Shown here: positions 1 through 7,442 of the stretch, in pieces
Position numbering within the stretch: position 1 is the stretch's first letter
Layout of the letters: the number at the start of each line of letters is the position of its first letter
Source: an uncultured Clostridium sp.
Lineage (GTDB): Bacteria; Bacillota; Clostridia; TANB77; CAG-508
Assembly (NCBI GenBank): GCA_946496115.1
Contig: CAMMFK010000004.1
Location: 1 to 34,014, forward strand
Direction of reading: 5' to 3'
DNA length: 34,014 nt
The notes under the pieces: model-generated
What the model was told of the DNA's origin: nothing
Databases searched by the model: none
The model's input: the letters and a program-made list of their open reading frames with translations, nothing else
Translations under genes and position numbers: made by a program

Positions 1-1215
1 CAATTAAATAATAATCCTCAATTTGTTGATAATAATCAATTTGGCAATAATAGTTCTCAAAACGTGTATGGAAATAATAATGATGAAGAATTCAAAAAAT
101 CATGGATGGGTAAACTTTATGACAAAGCAAATAATAGAAAGTTTAATATACCAGCATTCTTCTTTGGAGGATTTTATTACTTATATAGAAAACTATACTT
201 ATTTGGATTTATCTTCACTATATTGTCATGCTTAATAAGTATTTTAGGAATATATACCACTTTAATAAACATCGGTAATTCATCAAGTATTATATTACCT
301 TTACTACTAACAATAGTTTTACCTATAGTACTAGCAATAGTTTACGGTTTTGCATTTTATCCATTATATAAGGGAAATGTAAATAAAAAATTAGCTAAAT
401 ATAAAAACGAAGTTCAAAACCCTGCTCAATTAGTAGATACAGCAAAGCAAAAGGGTGGTACATCAATACCTTTTGTTTTACTAGGCATATTATTAAATGG
501 TGTTATATCTAGTATTGCATTAACAACTATTATGGCTTCTTTAATATCTAACTTTGTAGATGGATTTATGGACGGTTTATCTAGTCCAACAAATAATATA
601 AATACTAACAATTTAATAAACAATTCTACTGAAAATGATGTAATATATGATATTTATAATTTTTATGAAGACTACTATTTTGAATATGACGCATCTAAAT
701 GGCTAGTAGATGAAGATAATAAATTAACATATGATAATTATACATTTTCATATATACAATCAATTGAAGCATTAAGTAGTGTTGGATTTGATATTAGTCA
801 AAATGATGGAAGATCAAGTTTCTTTACTTATCTTTATAATCTATTTTCTTCACAAATAGATGCACAAACTACAACATTAGAACTTGGAAGTAGTTTATTT
901 GTATATGAAAATGGAATTTACTATTCATATTTTGATTTAGTATACACAACTTCAATAGAAAGATGCTATTTTGTACTAATTCCTGAAAGTGATATATTTA
1001 TAGAATTTATTTTATCCAATGCAGATACAGTAGTTGCTGATGATATTCATAATGAAGTAATATCTTATATTTGTTCAATAATAAATGAACCTACTACTCA
1101 AACATCTGGTAAAGATTCAAATTCAGTAAATAATGTTGGAATACAAACTTCTAATAATACAATAAATGATAACCTTAATGAAATAACAACTGTATCTAAT
1201 ACAACTGTCAGGTAA
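1..1215 (+). CDS. DUF2628-like multi-pass membrane protein, 5' end cut off
   Basis: The reading frame is open to the first base, so the true start lies outside the window; 404 codons are visible. The first ~25 residues are Asn/Gln-rich low complexity. A short segment follows with aromatic residues and a YLYRK motif (about nt 145-200), resembling DUF2628 proteins, then hydrophobic stretches near nt 200-270, 290-365 and 465-560. The rest is a long polar, Asn/Asp/Tyr-rich domain, probably outside the membrane, with a low-complexity Asn/Thr/Ser tail. No catalytic motif is visible. A GTG at 64 is in frame but has no Shine-Dalgarno sequence and is unlikely to be the start. The gene is followed by a strong terminator. 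The DUF2628 assignment rests on the aromatic first segment only; function is unknown. Confidence 0.6.
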   Translation, partial: QLNNNPQFVDNNQFGNNSSQNVYGNNNDEEFKKSWMGKLYDKANNRKFNIPAFFFGGFYYLYRKLYLFGFIFTILSCLISILGIYTTLINIGNSSSIILPLLLTIVLPIVLAIVYGFAFYPLYKGNVNKKLAKYKNEVQNPAQLVDTAKQKGGTSIPFVLLGILLNGVISSIALTTIMASLISNFVDGFMDGLSSPTNNINTNNLINNSTENDVIYDIYNFYEDYYFEYDASKWLVDEDNKLTYDNYTFSYIQSIEALSSVGFDISQNDGRSSFFTYLYNLFSSQIDAQTTTLELGSSLFVYENGIYYSYFDLVYTTSIERCYFVLIPESDIFIEFILSNADTVVADDIHNEVISYICSIINEPTTQTSGKDSNSVNNVGIQTSNNTINDNLNEITTVSNTTVR

Positions 1216-1275
1216 TAATTCAAATTTGTTTAATATTGTACAATAAATTCTTTAATTATAGTACTATCTTACTAT

Positions 1276-1308
1276 AAAATACAGTATCATATATTGATAC
1301 TGTATTTT
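1276..1308 (+). terminator. Intrinsic terminator after the DUF2628-like gene
   Basis: A perfect 14-bp stem (1276-1289 with 1295-1308) and a 5-nt loop, followed by more T. It isolates the upstream gene from asnS. The stem begins with four A, so it could also work on the other strand. Confidence 0.8.
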
Positions 1309-1349
1309 TTATATAAAGCTACTTTTTTTGTTTAATTTTCTTCTCACTA

Positions 1350-1378
1350 TTGTTTTATTATGTATATTAGTGTATAAT
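1350..1378 (+). promoter_or_regulatory. Predicted sigma-A promoter of asnS
   Basis: TTGTTT (1350-1355), 17-bp spacer, TATAAT (1373-1378), on the plus strand between the terminator and asnS. It predicts a leader of about 100 nt. The leader holds a short palindrome (1450-1466) just before the ribosome binding site, but no T-box signature. Confidence 0.6.
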
Positions 1379-1484
1379 TAGTCCATAATTTAGGTATAAA
1401 ATGTTACTTTTATTTATTTCATTAGTATTCATTTTATAAAAATTATAGAGCATAAAACTTTTATGCCAGAAGGGAGATTTTATT

Positions 1485-2873
1485 ATGAAAAATACTACTG
1501 TAAAAAATTTATATAGAAAGACCGGTGATTATATTAATAATAATGTACAAGTTTCTGGCTGGGTTAGAACAGTTCGTACATCTAAAAATTTTGGCTTTAT
1601 AGAATTAAATGACGGCTCATTTTTCAAAAATGTTCAAATAGTTTTTGATACTAATTTAGACAATTTTGACAAAGTAAACAAATTAACAATTAGCTCATGC
1701 ATTATTGTAAATGGTAAAATAGTTAAAACTGAAAATGCTAAACAACCATTTGAAATTCATGCAGATAAAATAGAAATATTTAACTTAGCAGATACATCTT
1801 ACCCTATTCAAAAGAAAAATACTTCTTTTGAGTTTTTAAGAACACAAGCACATTTACGTCCTAGAACAAATACTTTTAGTGCAGTATTCAGAATAAGAAG
1901 TGTTGCTGCATTTGCTATACACGAATATTTCCAAAAGAATGGATATGTATATGTAAACACACCTATTATTACCTGTGCAGACTGCGAAGGTTCTGCTGAA
2001 ATGTTTAAATTAACAACCTTAGATTTAAGCAAACCTCTGCCTCAAAAAGATGGAAAAACTGATTTTTCAGATGATTTATTTGGAAAAGAATCATATATAA
2101 CTGGTTCTGGGCAATTACATGGCGAAACATTTGCTCAAGCTTTTGGCAAAATATACACCTTTGGTCCTACCCTACGTTCTGAAAATTCTAACACCAAAAC
2201 ACACGCAAATGAATTTTGGATGATTGAGCCTGAAATTTCATTTTGTGATTTAGATGGTCTTATGAATATTGAAGAAGACTTCTTGAAATATATTGTAAAA
2301 GCTGTACTTGAAAGATGTCCAGAAGAAATGGAATTTTGTGATAAATTTATCTCTAAGGGATTGATTGAAAAATTAAACAAATTATTAGATTCAGAATTTG
2401 TAAGATTAGACCATAAGGATGCCATAGATTTACTAAAAAAGGCTGATAGAAAATGGGAATTTGAACCTGAATATGGTGGAGATTTAGCAAAAGAACATGA
2501 AAAATATATTACAGAATATTTTAATGGTCCAGTATTTGTAAAAAACTGGCCTAAAGATATAAAATCTTACTATATGAAACTAAACCCTGATGGAAAAACT
2601 GTTGCAGCAGTTGACCTAGAAGTACCTGTTGCAGGCGAAATTATGGGCGGCTCTCAAAGAGAGGAAGATTATGACAAACTATTTAATAGAATGAAAGAAA
2701 TGGGAATTGCAACAGACCCACTATATTGGTACTTAGATTTACGTAAATACGGTACAGATATACATTCTGGATTTGGTTTAGGGTTTGAAAGATTACTTAT
2801 GTACATTACTGGTATGGAAAATATCCGTGATGTTATACCTTATCCTAGAACACCAAACAATTGTGAATTCTAA
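1485..2873 (+). CDS. asnS: Asparaginyl-tRNA synthetase
   Basis: Charges tRNA-Asn with asparagine (class IIb aminoacyl-tRNA synthetase, cytoplasmic). The 462-aa length is normal for bacterial AsnRS. The N-terminal ~110 residues form the OB-fold anticodon-binding domain (VSGWVRTVRTSKNFGFIEL). The class II core follows, with the TGSGQLHGE segment, the motif 2 region (GPTLRSENS, then EFWMIEPEISF) and motif 3 near the C-terminus (GFGLGFERLLMYITG), ending in PRTPNNCEF. ATG 1485 has an AGGGAG ribosome binding site at 1471-1476. The gene stands alone: a terminator lies upstream and a mobile-type element starts 11 bp after the stop. A 17-nt palindrome (1450-1466) just upstream of the ribosome binding site could affect initiation. 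The Asn rather than Asp assignment rests on the overall pattern and length, without the GAD insert of bacterial AspRS. Confidence 0.96.
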   Translation: MKNTTVKNLYRKTGDYINNNVQVSGWVRTVRTSKNFGFIELNDGSFFKNVQIVFDTNLDNFDKVNKLTISSCIIVNGKIVKTENAKQPFEIHADKIEIFNLADTSYPIQKKNTSFEFLRTQAHLRPRTNTFSAVFRIRSVAAFAIHEYFQKNGYVYVNTPIITCADCEGSAEMFKLTTLDLSKPLPQKDGKTDFSDDLFGKESYITGSGQLHGETFAQAFGKIYTFGPTLRSENSNTKTHANEFWMIEPEISFCDLDGLMNIEEDFLKYIVKAVLERCPEEMEFCDKFISKGLIEKLNKLLDSEFVRLDHKDAIDLLKKADRKWEFEPEYGGDLAKEHEKYITEYFNGPVFVKNWPKDIKSYYMKLNPDGKTVAAVDLEVPVAGEIMGGSQREEDYDKLFNRMKEMGIATDPLYWYLDLRKYGTDIHSGFGLGFERLLMYITGMENIRDVIPYPRTPNNCEF

Positions 2874-2884
2874 AAATTTACTTT

Positions 2885-2906
2885 GGGGACGGACCAAAAG
2901 TAAAAT
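2885..2906 (+). repeat. Left terminal inverted repeat
   Basis: Begins GGGGACGGACCAAAAG and matches the reverse complement of 4202-4224 except for one inserted A. It begins 11 bp after the asnS stop codon. Confidence 0.8.
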
Positions 2907-2912
2907 CTTATT

Positions 2913-2961
2913 ATTTTTTCAAAAACCACAAAAGCTCAGGCAATCGCCTGAGCTCTTGTGG
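2913..2961 (-). terminator. Intrinsic terminator of the element's gene
   Basis: A 16-bp stem with one mismatch (2926-2941 with 2946-2961) and a tetraloop. On the minus strand it is followed at once by TTTTTGAAAAAATAA. It lies just past the stop codon of the gene at 2975-4075, inside the left inverted repeat, so the element carries its own terminator. Confidence 0.85.
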
Positions 2962-2974
2962 TTAATGAAGGTTA

Positions 2975-4075
2975 TTAATCATCGAACATTTTACTATACT
3001 CTTTAGCAAAGAGTTCTCGTCCCTCTTCATATTTACGTGAAGCTTCATCCTCTTCTTTTTCTGCTTCTTGTAATTTGGCATTAATAGATGAAACAGCAAG
3101 TTGTGCATCTTCTAAGTCCTTTTTTGCTTTTTTTATCTGTTCTTCTGCTTTTCGAAGTTCTAGTTGTGCATCTGCCATTTTTTCTGTGAGCCACATCACA
3201 TTTAAAGAAGCTCTCTCCTTTTGGTTCAAAAGATTTCTTAAACTTTTCAGCAAATCTTCAATTTCTACATGAGGAGCAATTTTAGGAGTGGACTCTTGTA
3301 AATTGGGAGTACTCTCAATTTCTTTTGTAGAAGTTTGTTCCGGAATGCTTATGGTTTGATCACATTCCTTTTTAGTAGTTAAACTATCAACTTTTTCCTG
3401 TTCCGTTCTTACGAGCATCGCAACCTTGTTGGGATTTTCCCTACTCATTTTTTCAAGAGAAATATAGAAGCGTGCATATGTGATTACAAAGTCCTTCACT
3501 CTGCTATTCCCATAGTCTTTGATGTCATAATACTCCATCAAAAATGTAACAAACTCTCTATTTTCGAATACTTCAACTGCCTTTCCGAAGAAGTTTCGAA
3601 TAGCATAACTTCTTTCTCCTTCCTTCAAATCAGTTACTCTCCATGAATCCATAAAAGTCAGATTTTTCATGACTTTGAGAGTAAATTCTTGTGCTGAGCC
3701 TACTTCCAAAATGTATTTGGCAATATTATAGGCTAACACGCCAAAGATTGCCCTATTTCCAACTAAGTAAAAGAGCCTTTTTGCCCCTCCAGTTCCAATT
3801 TTCTCGACCATTGAATAACAAGAAAACCCGTCATTCAATTTTTCACGTACGCGAGCCAATTCTTCAACAAACTGTAGCCAGCTCTCCTCTGTAAATTCTC
3901 GAAATTGCTGGGCATACAACGAAAATTGAGTAAGCAAAAACATAATTCTAACATATGCTGACCTAGCGTTCATATTGTCAAGAATTGTTTTTTGCCTGAT
4001 CAGTTCCTGTACCTGTTCTGGAGTATACTCCTTAATTAGGTCATTCCGGAACCCCATTTCATTCTTTTTTGCCAT
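2975..4075 (-). CDS. Coiled-coil protein of unknown function (element cargo)
   Basis: 366 aa; I do not recognise the family. Residues ~1-215 look alpha-helical and folded, with aromatic-rich segments (MFLLTQFSLYAQQFREF; FLMEYYDIKDYGNSRVKDF) and a GTGGAKRLFYLVGNR stretch, but no ATPase or nuclease motif. Residues ~225-270 are a Ser/Thr/Pro/Glu linker. Residues ~275-366 form a long charged coiled coil rich in Ala, Lys and Glu. There is no signal peptide and no convincing membrane helix. ATG 4075 is supported by a GGAGG ribosome binding site 7 nt upstream. It is the only gene in the inverted-repeat element, with a private promoter and terminator, and its codon use is less AT-biased than that of its neighbours, which suggests acquisition. 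A role in defence, competition or structure is possible but not shown. Confidence 0.85.
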   Translation of the reverse strand: MAKKNEMGFRNDLIKEYTPEQVQELIRQKTILDNMNARSAYVRIMFLLTQFSLYAQQFREFTEESWLQFVEELARVREKLNDGFSCYSMVEKIGTGGAKRLFYLVGNRAIFGVLAYNIAKYILEVGSAQEFTLKVMKNLTFMDSWRVTDLKEGERSYAIRNFFGKAVEVFENREFVTFLMEYYDIKDYGNSRVKDFVITYARFYISLEKMSRENPNKVAMLVRTEQEKVDSLTTKKECDQTISIPEQTSTKEIESTPNLQESTPKIAPHVEIEDLLKSLRNLLNQKERASLNVMWLTEKMADAQLELRKAEEQIKKAKKDLEDAQLAVSSINAKLQEAEKEEDEASRKYEEGRELFAKEYSKMFDD

Positions 4076-4118
4076 ATAATAAAACCTCCACTATTAATTT
4101 TTCAAAGTTCATATGCGT

Positions 4119-4155
4119 AAAAAACGCCGTACATATATATTATACAGCGTTTTTT
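4119..4155 (-). promoter_or_regulatory. Palindrome overlapping the cargo promoter, possible operator
   Basis: Inverted arms 4119-4131 and 4143-4155 (13 bp each, one mismatch) flank an 11-nt AT-rich centre. The palindrome covers part of the spacer, the -10 box and the predicted start site of the minus-strand promoter. That placement suits a repressor site or autoregulation. The 3' arm ends in a T run, so as RNA it could alternatively terminate transcription entering from upstream. Confidence 0.5.
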
Positions 4156-4167
4156 GAATTATGTCAA
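4139..4167 (-). promoter_or_regulatory. Consensus sigma-A promoter of the cargo gene
   Basis: On the minus strand the sequence reads TTGACA (plus 4162-4167), 17-bp spacer, TATAAT (plus 4139-4144), an exact match to consensus. The predicted start lies ~55 nt before the ATG at 4075. A second TTGACA-like copy sits just upstream. Confidence 0.85.
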
Positions 4168-4170
4168 TTT

Positions 4171-4197
4171 TGTCAAAAAGGAGCGTCCCCATTGACA
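4171..4197. repeat. REP-like 27-mer, copy 1
   Basis: Begins TGTCAAAAAGGAGCG and ends CCATTGACA. It is partly self-complementary (GTCAAT at one end, TTTGACA at the other on the minus strand). It matches 26547-26573 at 23 of 27 positions. Confidence 0.75.
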
Positions 4198-4201
4198 CAA
4201 A

Positions 4202-4224
4202 ATTTTACTTTTTGGTCCGTCCCC
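4202..4224 (-). repeat. Right terminal inverted repeat
   Basis: Reverse complement reads GGGGACGGACCAAAAAG and pairs with 2885-2906. It ends 10 bp before the alcohol dehydrogenase stop codon. Confidence 0.8.
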
Positions 4225-4234
4225 ATCGTAAAAT

Positions 4235-5392
4235 TTACCAAGCTTTATTGTAAAGCATTATAAAGTCTTCTTTAGTTACATCTCTTGGATTGCCTGGTTT
4301 ACATGGGTCAACCATTGCTTTATCTGCAAGCATTTCGAAATCTTCTTTCTTAGCGCCTACATCTTTTACTGTTTGTGTAATTCCAACATCATTTGATAAG
4401 TTTCTAATGCACTCACAAAATGTTTTTATAACTTCTTCTTTTGTAAATTCTGTTGCATCTATATGCATAGCTTCTGTTAATATTTTTCTAAATTCTTCAT
4501 AGCTTACTTCACCATTGAATTCCATAACTGTTGGAAGTAATATAGCATTTGCTAGTCCATGTGGTGTATCATAAACAGCTCCTAATTGGTGAGCCATTGA
4601 GTGAACTATTCCTAGTCCAACATTTGAGAATGCCATACCTGCTATATATTGTCCTAAGCCAACTTTATTTATTGCATCTTGGTCTTTTTCATTTACTGCT
4701 TTTGCTAAGTTATCATATATTAATTGTATAGCTTTCATTGAAAACATTTGAGACATTATATTTCTTGATTTTGTTATATATCCTTCAATTGCATGTGTTA
4801 GGGCATCCATTCCTGTTGATGAAGCAACTGATTTTGGCATTGATGCCATAAGTTCAGTATCAACTATTGCTATAATTGGAATGTCGTGTTCATCTACACA
4901 AACCATTTTTATTTCTTTTTCTGGGTCTGTTATAACATAATTTATTGTAACTTCTGCTGCTGTTCCAGCTGTTGTTGGAAGTGCTATAATTGGTAATCCT
5001 TTATTTTTTGTATTTGAAGCACCATTTAATGATACAACATCTGCTCTATCTGGATTTGCAATTATTATACTTATTCCCTTTGCTGTATCTATGCTTGAAC
5101 CTCCACCTACTGCAACTATTAAGTCGCATTTTTCACTTTTACACATTTCTACACCATCTAATACATTTTTAATTGGTGGATTTGGTTTTACATCGTGAAA
5201 TAATACATAATTTATCTTATTTGCTTCTAATAAATCTGTTATTTTTGTACTAACACCTGCTTTATATAAAGATTCATCAGTTACTACTAATACTTTTTTA
5301 AATCCTCTTTTTTTAATTTCTTCTGGAAGGACTTTTCTAGCTCCTTCTCCAAAATATGAAGTTTCATTTAAAACAAACTTTTCAATTTCCAT
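4235..5392 (-). CDS. Iron-containing alcohol dehydrogenase (FucO-like)
   Basis: An NAD(P)-dependent group III alcohol dehydrogenase of 385 aa, the usual family length. It would interconvert an aldehyde and an alcohol in fermentation. The N-terminal nucleotide-binding half has the GGGSSIDTAKG motif and PTTAGTAAEVT. The C-terminal half carries metal-ligand signatures: GMDALTHAIEGYIT, GIVHSMAHQLGA and DTPHGLANAILLP, with the expected histidines. These stretches resemble lactaldehyde reductase (FucO) and related ethanol or butanol dehydrogenases; the substrate cannot be fixed from sequence. ATG 5392 has a GGAG ribosome binding site. The FIST gene lies upstream on the same strand, separated by a hairpin (5422-5461), so the two are probably not fully co-transcribed. 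No fucose or propanediol genes are adjacent. Confidence 0.93.
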   Translation of the reverse strand: MEIEKFVLNETSYFGEGARKVLPEEIKKRGFKKVLVVTDESLYKAGVSTKITDLLEANKINYVLFHDVKPNPPIKNVLDGVEMCKSEKCDLIVAVGGGSSIDTAKGISIIIANPDRADVVSLNGASNTKNKGLPIIALPTTAGTAAEVTINYVITDPEKEIKMVCVDEHDIPIIAIVDTELMASMPKSVASSTGMDALTHAIEGYITKSRNIMSQMFSMKAIQLIYDNLAKAVNEKDQDAINKVGLGQYIAGMAFSNVGLGIVHSMAHQLGAVYDTPHGLANAILLPTVMEFNGEVSYEEFRKILTEAMHIDATEFTKEEVIKTFCECIRNLSNDVGITQTVKDVGAKKEDFEMLADKAMVDPCKPGNPRDVTKEDFIMLYNKAW

Positions 5393-5421
5393 ACTCTTTC
5401 TCCTTTTTTAATTTATTTTTT

Positions 5422-5461
5422 AAAAACTAATATATGTGTGGAAGAATGTATATTAGTTTTT
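5422..5461 (-). terminator. Likely terminator after the FIST gene
   Basis: A perfect 13-bp AT-rich stem (5422-5434 with 5449-5461) with a 14-nt loop. On the minus strand the 3' arm ends in five T. It lies between the FIST gene and the alcohol dehydrogenase gene. Confidence 0.55.
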
Positions 5462-5487
5462 ATATAGCAATTAATAAACTGTAACAT

Positions 5488-6651
5488 TTATTTACAAAAA
5501 GCTGTTTCTGAAAGCATTAAACCTCCCATATTGTTAGCTTCATGCTCTGCTCTACCATATTCACCAAAAGTAAATGGCATAATAAATGGTACATCTCCGG
5601 CTTCTTCTTTAACAAGTTTTGCGACCTCATCTATTCTGTCACCTATCGCTATTTTTCTTCCTCCACAGTGAACTAATAAATAGCCTGCTGGTTCTGAACT
5701 TAATTTTGATTTTAAATTTCTTAATACTAGTCTTGGTGCATTTACTAGTTCGTCTAAACTAGCTTGCATTTGAATTACGGCAGTATTGACAGCTAAGTCA
5801 TTTCCAACATTTATGCTATAATCACTATTTCCAGCCATTGGATGTCTAATTAAAGTAACATTTCCTGTAGGCGTTTTTACTCCAAGTGGCTTCAATATTG
5901 AAGCTGTAAGAATTTTATCGCCCATTAAATTTCTAGTTTTAAAGCCTGTCCATTCCGCATATTGTTTCATAGCTGCTACGTTATTTATTTCTTTTAAAGT
6001 TCTTTTTCCTTCTATTTCTGTAATTATTCCTGAATTAACTGTTTCATGATATTTTCCAGTATACTCGTTTACTAATTTCTTATTTGTATAGAAAAATGCT
6101 ACTGCTACGCCTTCTGAAAATACTTTATCTCCAGTAAATATTTTCCATTTACCAGATAAGTCATCATCTGCACAGCTTCCGCCAAACATTGGTACATCAC
6201 CAATTACATCTTGTATACCTTTTGCATATTCTTCTTCTTCTCCTGGATTTGCAATCATAAAGAAATAAGCTGGTGAAAATGTTGTTCCTACATTGTTCAT
6301 AGCTTTCATTGCTACTTTTCTACCTGTTTCTCTTGCTGTTAACATCTTAGGCAAGCCTGCTACACCAACTGCTGTATCTGGGTCACCTATTGCCATAATT
6401 CCTACGAAACCATTTTCAGATGTTATAAATCCATCTGGAACTAAAATTCCTCCGTTTGATGTACATCCTATTATAGGTGCTGTTCCTAATTCTTCTTTTG
6501 CACCTTCCACTAGTTTTTGTGCATCATACTTTACTGAACTAAATATAAAAGCGATTTTTGTTTGAATTAAATCAAGTACTGCTTTTTTAGCACTATTTTT
6601 GCCTGCTAAAAAAGCATTTTCATCAGTACTCCATGCTACATTTGCTTTCAT
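5488..6651 (-). CDS. FIST domain protein
   Basis: 387 aa consisting of a FIST N-terminal and a FIST C-terminal domain and nothing else. The N-terminal half has FSSVKYDAQKLVEGAKEELG, IIGCTSNGGI and later MFGGSCADDDLSGKW, typical of FIST. The C-terminal half ends with LLVHCGGRK and PFTFGEYGRAEHEANNMGG. FIST is regarded as a small-ligand sensory domain, possibly for amino acids. Here no kinase, cyclase or chemotaxis output domain is fused, so any partner would have to be separate. No signal peptide or membrane helix is seen. ATG 6651 follows an AGGAGG ribosome binding site. A weak promoter-like TTGATA/TATTAT pair overlaps the upstream stop codon, but its start point would fall in the ribosome binding site. 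Confidence 0.9.
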   Translation of the reverse strand: MKANVAWSTDENAFLAGKNSAKKAVLDLIQTKIAFIFSSVKYDAQKLVEGAKEELGTAPIIGCTSNGGILVPDGFITSENGFVGIMAIGDPDTAVGVAGLPKMLTARETGRKVAMKAMNNVGTTFSPAYFFMIANPGEEEEYAKGIQDVIGDVPMFGGSCADDDLSGKWKIFTGDKVFSEGVAVAFFYTNKKLVNEYTGKYHETVNSGIITEIEGKRTLKEINNVAAMKQYAEWTGFKTRNLMGDKILTASILKPLGVKTPTGNVTLIRHPMAGNSDYSINVGNDLAVNTAVIQMQASLDELVNAPRLVLRNLKSKLSSEPAGYLLVHCGGRKIAIGDRIDEVAKLVKEEAGDVPFIMPFTFGEYGRAEHEANNMGGLMLSETAFCK

Positions 6652-6694
6652 TTGTTTACCTCCTAAAAAATAATATTGTTTTTATAGTCTATTA

Positions 6695-6910
6695 TCAATA
6701 TAAAATATCTTCCCACCCATTTGTCATTTCATTAATTCTTGTTTGGGTTTCTGATTTTTGATTAACATATACATTTTGTGCTCTTCTCATAACATCTACA
6801 GTAGCATTATCTTTTAAAGACAAATCTACTAATACCGTAGTTAAAATAGCTAAAATAACTACGGCAATTACTAAAGATGCTAGAGTTATACCATTTTCAT
6901 TCGTTTTCAT
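6695..6910 (-). CDS. Short prepilin-like membrane protein
   Basis: 71 aa. The N-terminus (KTNENG, then ITLASLVIAVVILAILTTVLV) looks like a class III prepilin leader: a short charged peptide, a Gly before the cleavage site, then a ~20-residue hydrophobic helix. Residue +5 after the Gly is Ser rather than the usual Glu, which is needed for efficient pilin assembly in classical systems. The remaining ~40 residues are polar and contain QKSETQTRINEMTNGWEDILY. No prepilin peptidase, assembly ATPase or other pilin gene is in the window. The start is supported by an AAAGG ribosome binding site. It lies in a minus-strand series after ylbF (84-nt gap). It could be a minor pseudopilin or simply a single-pass membrane peptide. 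Confidence 0.7.
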   Translation of the reverse strand: MKTNENGITLASLVIAVVILAILTTVLVDLSLKDNATVDVMRRAQNVYVNQKSETQTRINEMTNGWEDILY

Positions 6911-6993
6911 TTCATCAACCTTTCTACTAATACAGTTTTATATTATTTTTTGATAATACTATAATATTTGTCATTTCATAAATTGATTCTGTT

Positions 6994-7338
6994 TTATAAT
7001 ACATCTCTTATACTGTTTCCTATAATTTTATTTACATCAACCATTAACTGATTAAAAGCAATTTCATAATCAAAGTATTTTTTTATATCTTTATTCTCTA
7101 TAAGTACTTTATACATTTTTGCTAGTTTTTCTTTTTTTGCTTCTTCATCTACTGGTTTATCTTGCATTTTTTGAACTTCCATAAGTTGAACTTCTTTTTT
7201 TAATTCTTCAAAATCAATAATTAATTGTCTTTTATTTGCGTCTGCAAAAAGTCTTTCCTTTGCCTCTTTTAAATCTTTATATTGTTTTGAATTTTTTAAT
7301 TCTTCTGCTAGCCTATTTGCTGTATCATAAACTTCCAT
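6994..7338 (-). CDS. YlbF/YmcA family protein
   Basis: 114 aa, all helical, matching the Com_YlbF (DUF964) family: an N-terminal DTANRLAEELKNSKQYKDLKEAKE helix, a central FEELKKEVQLMEVQKM helix and a C-terminal IAFNQLMVDVNKIIGNSI helix. In Bacillus the YlbF-YmcA-YaaT complex affects competence, sporulation and biofilm formation and acts with RNase Y on mRNA maturation. Only one member is visible here, so function is inferred at family level. The gene starts 2 nt after a possible 33-codon ORF and downstream of the GT4 gene, suggesting one transcript. An AAAGG ribosome binding site lies ~10 nt upstream. Confidence 0.85.
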   Translation of the reverse strand: MEVYDTANRLAEELKNSKQYKDLKEAKERLFADANKRQLIIDFEELKKEVQLMEVQKMQDKPVDEEAKKEKLAKMYKVLIENKDIKKYFDYEIAFNQLMVDVNKIIGNSIRDVL

Positions 7339-7340
7339 TT

Positions 7341-7442
7341 TTATTTTGCCTTTCTTTCTTTCAAATTATTCACAATTTCACTTAAAGTATCCAAGCTTTC
7401 TTTATGAATATTTTGCGAATTTATTAAATTATGCATATGCAT
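7341..7442 (-). CDS. Possible small protein between the GT4 gene and ylbF
   Basis: A 33-codon ORF (MHMHNLINSQNIHKE, then a helix SLDTLSEIVNNLKERKAK) that exactly fills the gap between two genes. It overlaps the last codons of the GT4 gene (stop at 7429) and stops 2 nt before the ylbF ATG. Such packing suggests translational coupling. The ribosome binding site is weak (AAAAAGAA); a second in-frame ATG lies at 7436. There is no known homology. It could be chance, since short open frames are common in AT-rich DNA. Confidence 0.35.
   Translation of the reverse strand: MHMHNLINSQNIHKESLDTLSEIVNNLKERKAK

Larger units (their letters stand above)
2885..4224. mobile_element. Inverted-repeat-bounded element carrying one coiled-coil gene
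   Basis: A ~1.34-kb segment flanked by near-identical inverted repeats (2885-2906 and 4202-4224; the right copy has one extra A). Similarity weakly extends outward into AAATTTTAC-like sequence next to the two flanking stop codons. The segment fits exactly between the ends of the convergent asnS and alcohol dehydrogenase genes. Inside are one minus-strand gene with its own promoter and terminator, plus a REP-like 27-mer repeated at 26547. No transposase is present, so it would be non-autonomous. Base composition of the internal gene is visibly less AT-rich than that of its neighbours. The GGGGACGG-type ends resemble repeats often seen in Clostridia; that link is from memory and unverified. Target-site duplication is not clear. 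Confidence 0.6.

Noticed and set aside
1216..1484. T-box riboswitch ahead of asnS
   Set aside because: The leader is only ~100 nt from the predicted promoter, and no AGGGTGG-type T-box sequence or specifier stem was found.
6670..6698. TTGATA-N17-TATTAT promoter for the FIST gene
   Set aside because: The predicted start would fall inside the FIST ribosome binding site, so it is probably chance in AT-rich DNA.
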